NCBI GenBank assembly: GCA_002347475.1
Contig: DDXI01000185.1
Span: forward strand, 1 to 13,008
Length of the DNA stretch: 13,008 nt
From: Peptococcaceae bacterium UBA2264
Lineage (GTDB): Bacteria; Bacillota; Desulfitobacteriia; Desulfitobacteriales; Desulfitobacteriaceae
Direction: 5' to 3'
This document shows, in pieces, positions 7,777-13,008 of the stretch. Each line of letters starts with the position of its first letter. The first letter of the stretch is position 1. The notes under the pieces were generated by a model that saw only the letters and a program-made list of their open reading frames with translations, was not told the origin of the DNA and searched no databases. Made by a program: the position numbers and the translations under genes.

Positions 7777-7805
7777 ATTATAAGTCAAGCAACTTTCTTT
7801 TTCAA
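7777..7805 (-). promoter_or_regulatory. Sigma-A promoter of the plsX-fab unit
   Basis: On the minus strand TTGAAA (7800-7805) is followed by exactly 17 bp and a perfect TATAAT (7777-7782). Predicted start of transcription is near 7770. It lies between the rpmF terminator and plsX, where a promoter for the fatty-acid unit is needed. Confidence 0.8.
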
Positions 7806-7834
7806 GGTATATTCTGTTCAAAGCAGTCATGTGT

Positions 7835-7872
7835 AAATAAAAAGGAACCCTCGTCAAAGGATTCCGTTTTTT
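7835..7872 (-). terminator. Rho-independent terminator after rpmF, probably bidirectional
   Basis: On the minus strand GGAATCC pairs with GGGUUCC (7 bp, one G-U) around an 8-nt loop and is followed by UUUUUAUUU. The stem begins 18 nt after the rpmF stop. On the plus strand the stem is followed by six T, so it could also act in the other direction. Confidence 0.85.
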
Positions 7873-7883
7873 GAAAATTACAA

Positions 7884-8063
7884 CTATTTATTGCTTTCGA
7901 TTACTTGTCTGGTCTTATAATATCCGCAAGACGGGCAAATAAAGTGCTGTAATTTTGGCTGATGACATTGGGGGCATTCGATGTGGTTTGGAGCAGTTAA
8001 TTTCCACATAGCCCTACGTTTACGTACTCTGGACTTGGATTGTCGATGTTGAGCAACACCCAT
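7884..8063 (-). CDS. rpmF: 50S ribosomal protein L32 (zinc-ribbon form)
   Basis: This 59-residue protein is a structural component of the large ribosomal subunit. The N-terminus MGVAQHRQSKSRVRKRR is very basic and typical of L32. Four cysteines, C30-x2-C33 and C43-x2-C46, form the zinc ribbon of the C+ type, as opposed to the cysteine-free type made under zinc limitation in some bacteria. The ATG is preceded by AAGGGGGTG with a 6-nt spacer. It lies 28 nt after the DUF177 gene, an almost universal pairing, and shares its promoter. A terminator follows 18 nt after the stop. Confidence 0.97.
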   Translation of the reverse strand: MGVAQHRQSKSRVRKRRAMWKLTAPNHIECPQCHQPKLQHFICPSCGYYKTRQVIESNK

Positions 8064-8091
8064 AGCTTACACCCCCTTTAATATCTTACAA

Positions 8092-8601
8092 TTAATTCTC
8101 TGAGCGCCATGCGGTTAAAGCCGCAAAACGCGGATCCGGTTCCTTGTCCTGACATTCACATTTGGCCATATTCCGGTTAACACCACAATATGGACAGAGT
8201 CCCCGGCACTCTGGAGAACAAATGAATTTCATTGGTAAAGCCATCACAATTTGTTCCAGAATCCGATCCCCAATTTCAATTACATCCTTATCAAAAAGCA
8301 GTGCTGTTTCTTTCTGATCTTCGGATGCCAGATCGCGGGCAACCCATTCATCCTCATATCTTAAATCCAGAGGATAAATGAATTCCTCCAAACAACGGGC
8401 ACAGGTTGCAACAAGTTCTGTCTGGATAGTTCCTTGAACCAATAAGAACTTTCCGGAATTTTGGACCTTGATCTGAATGTGAAGTGGCGTCTTGAAGGAT
8501 AAGTTATCCGTTCCAAATAAAAATCCGGGAATTTGCTCGCTGACATCAAAGCAAACAACAGATCCCGCCTCCCGGCAAACCTGACCTATATCTAATTCCA
8601 T
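8092..8601 (-). CDS. yceD: DUF177 / YceD-family protein
   Basis: This is a 169-residue DUF177 (YceD) protein; family members are linked to accumulation of 23S rRNA and almost always precede rpmF. The protein has a CARC motif (Cys67, Cys70) and the family's C-terminal cluster, FICSPECRGLCPYCGVNRN (Cys128, Cys132, Cys136, Cys139), then CEC (148-150), which suggests metal binding. An open frame extends 25 codons further upstream. I reject that longer start because it would read through the consensus promoter at 8627-8655. The chosen ATG (8599-8601) has GGGGTGG 4-5 nt before it and lies about 20 nt after the predicted transcription start. rpmF follows by 28 nt. The biochemical function is unproven. 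Confidence 0.92.
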   Translation of the reverse strand: MELDIGQVCREAGSVVCFDVSEQIPGFLFGTDNLSFKTPLHIQIKVQNSGKFLLVQGTIQTELVATCARCLEEFIYPLDLRYEDEWVARDLASEDQKETALLFDKDVIEIGDRILEQIVMALPMKFICSPECRGLCPYCGVNRNMAKCECQDKEPDPRFAALTAWRSEN

Positions 8602-8792
8602 GTTACCACCCCAATATACATAAATCATTATAGTGGGCACCATTTTCTTTGTCAAGCAAAGAGGCGTATTCTTCACATCTTACCCGGCTCTGTTCCAAAC
8701 CAGCTGATCCCTGTTGCTGAAAGAGCAGGTCCAGCGAAATTTGCCTCAGCGAACGGTCCAGAGTTATTAAGCAAAGCAAAAGAGCGAGTTGA
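8602..8792 (-). other. Gap with yceD promoter and a doubtful 65-codon frame
   Basis: This 191-nt stretch separates the coiled-coil gene from yceD. I see no terminator hairpin with a T-run. A stop-free minus-strand frame (8603-8800) begins at a GTG overlapping the end of the coiled-coil gene, with AGAGG 6 nt before it, and encodes 65 residues starting MSNQLALLLC. It matches no family I recognise, and its last third coincides with the yceD promoter. It is either a translationally coupled small protein or chance. In related genomes other genes (for example ackA) often sit here. Confidence 0.3.
8627..8655 (-). promoter_or_regulatory. Consensus sigma-A promoter of yceD-rpmF
   Basis: On the minus strand a perfect TTGACA (8650-8655) and a perfect TATAAT (8627-8632) are exactly 17 bp apart. 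Transcription should start near 8620, giving a 5' leader of about 20 nt. The -35 lies inside a 17-bp dyad (8646-8662) with 6-bp arms, TCTTTG / CAAAGA, spaced by 5; this may be an operator or chance. Confidence 0.92.
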
Positions 8793-9284
8793 TTACTCAC
8801 TCTTATCCTCTATTTCCCCGCTTTTTTCCTGGAGGGAGGTTAGCTTTAGTTCCTCGCGGTTCCTCCTGATGGCCTGGGTTATTTCCTGAATCCTGGTTTC
8901 AACGCTTTCCAATAATTCGTCAGCATAATGAACAGCCCCGAATTTAACTTCGCGGGCGTAGGTTTGAGCCTGATGAACAACATCTTCAGCATAACCTTGG
9001 GCTTGTTTGACTATTTCGTTATCCTCGGCCATTTTTTCCATATAAGATTTTCCGCGATCCATCAATTTCTGAGCCTCTGCCTGGGCTTCATTAATTATTC
9101 TTTGGCGCTCATTCAATACCCACTTAGCATTTCGTATTTCCTCAGGCATGAGGGAACGTATGCGATCCAGCAATTCAAAAAGCACAGAATCATCCACCAT
9201 GACTTTCCCTGTCAAAGGAATCTTGACCCCCCGGTCAATAATTTCCTCTAATTCATCCAGCAAACTTAAAACATCACTATCCAA
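8793..9284 (-). CDS. Coiled-coil protein, often annotated 'ATPase' in Clostridia
   Basis: This 163-residue soluble protein has no Walker motif or membrane segment. The N-terminus (1-45) is acidic and rich in Leu (LLDELEEIIDRG, then IPLTGKVMVDDSVLFELLDRIR). Residues about 50-150 are rich in Ala, Glu, Gln, Lys and Arg and look like a long coiled coil, as in F0 subunit b or DivIVA-type proteins. That similarity probably explains 'ATPase' labels on relatives; I do not infer ATPase activity. The start is TTG (9282-9284): GGGGAGGT lies 5-6 nt before it and the LLDELEEI segment that opens the family is included. It follows rsmD by 18 nt, so it is co-transcribed. Its true role is unknown. Confidence 0.8.
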   Translation of the reverse strand: MDSDVLSLLDELEEIIDRGVKIPLTGKVMVDDSVLFELLDRIRSLMPEEIRNAKWVLNERQRIINEAQAEAQKLMDRGKSYMEKMAEDNEIVKQAQGYAEDVVHQAQTYAREVKFGAVHYADELLESVETRIQEITQAIRRNREELKLTSLQEKSGEIEDKSE

Positions 9285-9302
9285 AATCGAACCTCCCCAC
9301 TC

Positions 9303-9851
9303 TTATAAATCTACGCGTTGATAATACCAAACTTTAGTATCTCCGTATCTATCCACTTTACGTATTTCAAAAGGATAAAATTCATCAGCCAAATCTTCAT
9401 TTTTATCAGTCTCCGCTACAATTACACCATTCGAACTGAGGCGACAAGGAATTGTCAGCATTGCCAAAACACGAGCCGTTAATCCCTGGCGATAGGGAGG
9501 ATCAATAAAAATGAGATCGAATACCTCTCGACTACTGGCCAAATAGCGTAAAGCTTCCTGAAGTATCAGTTTAGTGCGGTCTTTTACCCCAGTTATTTCA
9601 ATATTTTCCCTGATTACTTTCCAGGCAGCAGTACTTTCCTCAACCAAAACCGCCTCCCTGGCACCTCTGGACAGAGCCTCAAGCGCCAAGTTACCGGTTC
9701 CGGCAAAAAGGTCTAATACCCTGGCATCCACCACCTTATCCCTCAGGACATTAAATATGGCGCCTTTCACTTTGTCCGAAGTGGGACGGGTTGACAGACC
9801 CTGGACAGTCTTAAGCTTGCGTCCGCGCATAGTTCCAGCAATAATCCGCAT
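9303..9851 (-). CDS. rsmD: 16S rRNA (guanine(966)-N(2))-methyltransferase
   Basis: RsmD methylates G966 of 16S rRNA using S-adenosylmethionine. The 182-residue protein starts MRIIAGTMRGRKL, the usual RsmD opening. SAM-binding motif I is DLFAGTGNLALEALSRGA (47-64), and the catalytic motif DPPY is at 117-120. An open frame continues 23 codons upstream, but the ATG at 9849-9851 is preferred: AGGGGGAG lies 4-5 nt before it, the family starts there, and an extended -10 promoter lies in the extra part. coaD, often next to rsmD in Firmicutes, is not present; the coiled-coil gene follows directly. Confidence 0.95.
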   Translation of the reverse strand: MRIIAGTMRGRKLKTVQGLSTRPTSDKVKGAIFNVLRDKVVDARVLDLFAGTGNLALEALSRGAREAVLVEESTAAWKVIRENIEITGVKDRTKLILQEALRYLASSREVFDLIFIDPPYRQGLTARVLAMLTIPCRLSSNGVIVAETDKNEDLADEFYPFEIRKVDRYGDTKVWYYQRVDL

Positions 9852-9866
9852 TAAACTCCCCCTAGT

Positions 9867-9875
9867 ATTATAACA
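9867..9875 (-). promoter_or_regulatory. Extended -10 promoter of rsmD
   Basis: On the minus strand TGTTATAAT combines a TG extension with a perfect TATAAT (9867-9872), ending about 15 nt before the rsmD ATG. The hexamer 17 bp upstream (GGTTTT) is a poor -35, as allowed for extended -10 promoters. The predicted leader is under 10-12 nt and would consist almost only of the ribosome-binding site. Confidence 0.55.
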
Positions 9876-10029
9876 ATCCTGGACCTGAGAAAACCAGACC
9901 ATTTTAACAAAATTTTTCATTTAATTTTCCTGGCACAATCCGACCGTTTGAGAGCAGCACCAGGATATCATCTTTGCTGTCAATACTGCGACAGCCATTT
10001 TCAGATGAGGATGGTCTGCTTCCGCCTCT

Positions 10030-12411
10030 TCAATGCAATCCTATTCTTTCGACAGTAAAGAAGTGTTCCACTTCCTGCAATAAGGCTGCATATTTCTGCG
10101 GATTTTGCATAACCTTGCCGGTCATAAGGTAGGCTTCCTCAATTATGGCAGCATCCAGGAGAGGATCTGCGAGACGCAATTCGGGCAGACCATGCTGACG
10201 GGTACCCAAAATCTCTCCCGGTCCCCGCAACCGTAAATCTTCTTCGGCAATTCTAAAGCCATCGTTAGTCCGGCAGAGAATATTCAGACGCTGACTATTT
10301 TTGGTTTCTGTCACAAGAATACAAAAAGACTGCTCCCTGCCCCGTCCAACTCTTCCGCGCAGCTGATGGATCTGAGCCAAGCCAAAACGTTCCGCTCCCT
10401 CTATCACCATAACTGTGGCGTTAGGAATATTGATCCCGACCTCGACTACAGTCGTCGCCACCAAAATATCGGCTTTATGAGCTAGAAAATCCAGCATGAT
10501 AGTTTCCTTCTCCTGTCCTTTCGTCTTACCGTGCAGCAGAAGAACGCGGCGCTGCGGATAACATTTCTGTAAATGGCCGGCTCGTTCGGTGGCTGATACA
10601 ATGTCCATGGCTTCCGATTCCTGCAGCAGAGGGCAAACAACAAAAATCTGGCGGCCCAAAACCATTTGTTCTTCCATAAATGTTTCAAGCTCAGGGCGCC
10701 CTCGTTCGGACAGTATCCTCGTTAACACCGGTTGGCGTCCGGCCGGTAATTCATCCAGGACCGACAATTGCAAATCCCCATACAGGGTAAGAGCCAGCGT
10801 ACGGGGAATGGGGGTAGCTGTAAGCACCAGGACATGGGCATTTTTCCCTTTAGACTGAAGCATGGTCCGCTGGCGCACCCCAAAACGATGCTGTTCATCC
10901 GTAATCGTCAGTCCCAAAGCCTTAAATTTGACATCTTCCTGGATCAGAGCGTGCGTACCCACGATCACCTGCGCACGGCCCTCGGCAATCTCTTCCTTAT
11001 TGGCTTCCCTCTCGGCCTGTTTTTGACTGCCCAGCAAAATGGCAGTCCTGACACCAAGGGGTTCAAACTGTTCTGAAAGCGAATGGTAATGCTGCAAGGC
11101 TAAAATCTCAGTAGGAGCCATCAAGGCGCCCTGGTATCCTGATTCAACCGCGCGTAACAAGGCAGCCATAGCCACAACTGTTTTGCCTGAACCCACATCA
11201 CCCTGCACTAAACGGGCCATTCCCCTGCTGCCCTTTATATCCCGAAATATTTCCTCAATAACCCGTTCCTGGGCTGAAGTCAAAGGGAAAAGCAACCCGG
11301 CCCGAAAGCGCTTAACCAGTTCACTACCTCCTGGCAGGGGAGGGCTATCCTGTCGTTCTATCCCCAGACGCATCCGGGCCACTGCTAACTGCAGAAAGGT
11401 GACCTCTTCCCAGACCAAACGTTCCCGCGCTTTCTGCAGACTGTCCCAGGATGTGGGAAAATGTATCTCCCGATGAGCCAGGGCCCTCTCCATCCACTCC
11501 TGCTGATCTTCCTTCTCCAGAAATTCCGGAAAATACCGTTCACTATGAAGCAGCGCCTCTTTGAGGATAGGGCGCAATACCCGGGAAGACAAGCCGGCAC
11601 TCTCAGGATAAAGCGGGACAATCTCTGTCTCTGCCAAGAATGTCCTGGCTTGGGAAACACTATATTTTTCCTCCTGGGTATATTTATTGATCTCAGTGAC
11701 TATTATTTCCGGAATGCTCTGATAGAAACGAACCTTTCCTGTTACTGAAACAAGAGTTCCAGGCAGATACTGCTGGATTATATAGGGCTGGTTAAACCAT
11801 ACTGCAAAGGCCCGGCGTCCATCCTGTTCCAGAACAAGTTTAATCACTTTAATTTTTCCCCCGGAAACCCGACTGCCTGTTACCCGGGCAGTAATTGTAA
11901 CACATTCACCATCTTTTAGCTGAGCAAGGCTAACCTGACGGCGCTCTTCATAACGGCGGGGGTAATAGACAAGCAGGTCCTCAATGGCCTCAATTCCAGC
12001 TTTCTGCAATTGTTTAAACCTTTGAGGACCTATCCCTTTGAGATATTGCAGCTCAGTTTTTCCGGTCTGTTTGGCAGCAACAGGTTTTTGGGCCGACTTT
12101 ATTTCCGGTTTTATATCAAGCTTCTTTTCCGGCTTCTTTTCAGTTCTTTTTTCGAGCCGATCCAGAAAACCCGCCAAGGTGCTTAAACCCTGCCGCCTTG
12201 AAAGTGAATCCCCAACCTGATAACCGGCAGTAATTTGCTTGACTGCTGCAAAATCAGCCCCGGGGAAAAGCTGTTCCAACCTCGATATCATCCCTGACAA
12301 AAAGGCGTGAAATCCCCCAACTGCTCCTGTATTAGCATATCCTTGCCTTTTTTCGGTCTGAAAGGCCCTTCTGAGATTATTTAACACGACCCTTTGTTGC
12401 CTATCAAGCAT
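10030..12411 (-). CDS. recG: ATP-dependent DNA helicase RecG with N-terminal extension
   Basis: RecG is a superfamily 2 DNA translocase that remodels stalled forks and Holliday junctions. At 793 residues it is about 100 longer than the usual form. The canonical start, TELQYLKGIGPQRFKQL, is only reached at residue 119. Before it lie a predicted helical segment (1-85) and a Lys/Glu/Pro-rich linker (about 88-118). The OB-fold wedge spans about 165-245. Helicase motifs are intact: GDVGSGKT (404-411), DEQHRFG (505-511), TATPIPRT (531-538), QLRGRVGRG (683-691). The C-terminal TRG-like region carries RLRGPGEILGTRQHGLPE. The ATG has AAGGA at a long 14-15 nt spacing. I recall similar extensions in some Clostridia and in Thermotoga RecG, so it is probably genuine. 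The asp23 remnant lies 22 nt upstream; fakA and sdaAB/sdaAA, present there in Bacillus, are missing. Confidence 0.95.
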   Translation of the reverse strand: MLDRQQRVVLNNLRRAFQTEKRQGYANTGAVGGFHAFLSGMISRLEQLFPGADFAAVKQITAGYQVGDSLSRRQGLSTLAGFLDRLEKRTEKKPEKKLDIKPEIKSAQKPVAAKQTGKTELQYLKGIGPQRFKQLQKAGIEAIEDLLVYYPRRYEERRQVSLAQLKDGECVTITARVTGSRVSGGKIKVIKLVLEQDGRRAFAVWFNQPYIIQQYLPGTLVSVTGKVRFYQSIPEIIVTEINKYTQEEKYSVSQARTFLAETEIVPLYPESAGLSSRVLRPILKEALLHSERYFPEFLEKEDQQEWMERALAHREIHFPTSWDSLQKARERLVWEEVTFLQLAVARMRLGIERQDSPPLPGGSELVKRFRAGLLFPLTSAQERVIEEIFRDIKGSRGMARLVQGDVGSGKTVVAMAALLRAVESGYQGALMAPTEILALQHYHSLSEQFEPLGVRTAILLGSQKQAEREANKEEIAEGRAQVIVGTHALIQEDVKFKALGLTITDEQHRFGVRQRTMLQSKGKNAHVLVLTATPIPRTLALTLYGDLQLSVLDELPAGRQPVLTRILSERGRPELETFMEEQMVLGRQIFVVCPLLQESEAMDIVSATERAGHLQKCYPQRRVLLLHGKTKGQEKETIMLDFLAHKADILVATTVVEVGINIPNATVMVIEGAERFGLAQIHQLRGRVGRGREQSFCILVTETKNSQRLNILCRTNDGFRIAEEDLRLRGPGEILGTRQHGLPELRLADPLLDAAIIEEAYLMTGKVMQNPQKYAALLQEVEHFFTVERIGLH

Positions 12412-12433
12412 AAAAATCAGTTCTAATCCTTTC

Positions 12434-12633
12434 TCACTGGGTTACTGTCACCTTTTCTGGTTTGTCCGGTTTTTCTTCTTTATCCATAATCCGAACACCC
12501 TGCACATAGATATTAACTTTAGTAACGGAAAATCCGGTAATTTCTCAATGTCTTGGCGGACACGTTCCATGATAGCGGCAGCTGTCTCCGATATATTGAT
12601 TTTTCCCAAGCTATTAGTGATTTCTTAGCCCAC
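12434..12633 (-). pseudogene. Remnant of Asp23 / YloU (DUF322) family gene
   Basis: Three segments of an Asp23-family protein can be read on the minus strand. A GTG (12631-12633), 8 nt after an AGGGGG site, is followed at codon 3 by TAA, then by EITNSLGKINIS, which resembles the family's N-terminus. This joins directly to ETAAAIMERVRQDIEKL, which belongs to the C-terminal third, so the middle (about half of a normal protein of roughly 120 residues) is deleted. Near 12536-12543 one base is missing, after which the reading continues in another frame as TGFSVTKVNIYVQGV and a Lys/Glu-rich tail to a TGA at 12434-12436. Position next to rpmB and upstream of recG matches yloU in Bacillus. The family assignment rests on remembered consensus, so it is strong but unchecked. 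Confidence 0.75.
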
Positions 12634-12711
12634 GATAAATGCCCCCTTCCGGCATCTTTTATAATTATAATTTTATTTAATATCCCATTAGTAACTTTTG
12701 ACTATCGAAAT
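12634..12711. other. AT-rich spacer between asp23 remnant and rpmB palindrome
   Basis: This short gap holds the old ribosome-binding site of the remnant inside a small inverted repeat (ATGCC at 12639-12643, GGCAT at 12651-12655) and two overlapping TATAAT-like hexamers in an AT-rich run (about 12658-12680). A minus-strand promoter for the remnant and recG may lie here, but no good -35 is seen. Confidence 0.35.
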
Positions 12712-12742
12712 AAATATTCTGTCTTGCCAAGCCAGAATATTT
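12712..12742. promoter_or_regulatory. 31-bp near-perfect palindrome over the rpmB promoter
   Basis: Arms AAATATTCTG (12712-12721) and CAGAATATTT (12733-12742) are perfect complements, and the inner CTTG / CAAG around a central C also pair. Only 12722/12732 mismatch, so 14 of 15 pairs match. The predicted rpmB -35 hexamer lies at the centre. It looks like an operator for a dimeric repressor; a cruciform or terminator role is possible but has no upstream gene to serve. Confidence 0.65.
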
Positions 12743-12752
12743 TTGTTAAACT
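12724..12752 (+). promoter_or_regulatory. Predicted sigma-A promoter of rpmB
   Basis: TTGCCA (12724-12729) and TAAACT (12747-12752) are 17 bp apart, with 5/6 and 4/6 matches to consensus. Transcription would start near 12759, giving a leader of about 30 nt. The element overlaps the 31-bp palindrome. Confidence 0.5.
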
Positions 12753-12789
12753 TAAAAAGTGTCATTTCGTGTGCAAGGAGGTTAAAGAC

Positions 12790-12981
12790 ATGGCTAACAC
12801 ATGTGCTGTATGTGGCAAAGGAGTTCGTACCGGAATGCAGGTAAGCCATTCTCATATTCGAACAAAAAGGACCTGGAAACCTAATTTACAGCGGGTTCGT
12901 GCCTTGGTTAACGGTACACCTGTCCGGCTCAGAGTATGCACCAGATGTCTGCGTTCCGGTAAGGTTCAACGTGCCGTCTGA
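12790..12981 (+). CDS. rpmB: 50S ribosomal protein L28 (zinc-binding form)
   Basis: L28 is a structural protein of the large ribosomal subunit. The 63-residue protein has MANTCAVCGKG with Cys5 and Cys8, the L28 core SHSHIRTKRTWKPNLQRV, and a second pair, Cys50 and Cys53 (RVCTRCLRSGKV), giving the four-cysteine zinc-binding type. I chose the ATG at 12790-12792, with AAGGAGG 8 nt upstream. An in-frame upstream extension to 12553 exists but would run antisense to the asp23 remnant and through the promoter, so it is rejected. It is the only plus-strand gene in the window and is divergent from the rest, as in Bacillus. Confidence 0.97.
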   Translation: MANTCAVCGKGVRTGMQVSHSHIRTKRTWKPNLQRVRALVNGTPVRLRVCTRCLRSGKVQRAV

Positions 12982-13008
12982 TCATACCCTCAATTAAATT
13001 CAACTAAA

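Noticed and set aside
7663..7857. 64-codon minus-strand frame between rpmF and plsX
   Set aside because: It spans the rpmF terminator, the plsX promoter and the leader, has no ribosome-binding site, and resembles no family.
9852..9920. Longer rsmD start giving 205 residues
   Set aside because: It reads through an extended -10 promoter and adds residues not typical of RsmD; the internal ATG has a strong ribosome-binding site.
9900..10029. Stop-free frame of 39 codons continuing past the recG stop codon
   Set aside because: A run this long has a fair probability by chance (roughly 15%), has no start with a ribosome-binding site, and matches no family.
12712..12742. Palindrome read as a transcription terminator
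   Set aside because: The arms are AT-rich and a T-run follows, but no gene lies upstream in the right orientation, so an operator fits better.
12553..12789. 142-codon plus-strand frame containing rpmB
   Set aside because: The first 79 codons run antisense to the asp23 remnant and through the rpmB promoter; L28 is complete from 12790.

Overview
The window reads as a chromosomal housekeeping segment of a Gram-positive, low-to-moderate G+C Firmicute, most likely a Clostridia member of the Peptococcaceae/Desulfotomaculum type. The reasons are the gene order (rpmB / asp23 / recG / rsmD / coiled-coil protein / DUF177 / rpmF / plsX / fab genes), use of FabK rather than FabI as enoyl-ACP reductase, purine-rich Shine-Dalgarno sites (AGGAGG, GGGGG types), and GTG and TTG starts. 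This placement is inference from synteny and family knowledge; no search was run.

Layout. Everything except rpmB at the far right is on the minus strand, so the genes read from right to left. rpmB (12790-12981, +) is divergent. Next to it lies a wrecked copy of an Asp23/YloU-family gene (12434-12633, -), then recG (10030-12411), rsmD (9303-9851), a coiled-coil protein often labelled 'ATPase' (8793-9284), a DUF177/YceD protein (8092-8601), rpmF (7884-8063, too short for a 60-residue cutoff), plsX (6628-7617), fabH (5485-6486), fabK (4535-5488), fabD (3557-4495), fabG (2812-3555), acpP (2537-2764), a second FabK-like flavoprotein with a C-terminal four-cysteine motif (1394-2347), fabF (136-1374), and the first 37 codons of one more gene (1-113).

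How the genes work together. FabD makes malonyl-ACP, FabH starts the chain, FabF extends it, FabG reduces the keto group, FabK reduces the enoyl group, ACP carries the chain, and PlsX converts acyl-ACP to acyl-phosphate for phospholipid synthesis. The dehydratase (FabZ) and acetyl-CoA carboxylase are not in this window. DUF177-rpmF form a short unit with a consensus promoter and a hairpin terminator. plsX then has its own strong promoter and a leader of about 150 nt. The fab genes follow with tight spacing, and a terminator directly after acpP separates the core cluster from the FabK-like gene and fabF.

Points worth attention: (1) asp23 is reduced to a remnant with a premature stop, an internal deletion and a frameshift, and fakA/yloV, which normally follows it, is absent; (2) a 31-bp near-perfect palindrome sits on the rpmB promoter; (3) two FabK-type flavoenzymes are in one fab cluster; (4) fapR is absent from its usual slot; (5) a degenerate 7-bp tandem repeat precedes the second flavoenzyme gene. 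I found no mobile element, CRISPR array, tRNA, rRNA or clearly new biological system; the window is mostly conserved core genome.
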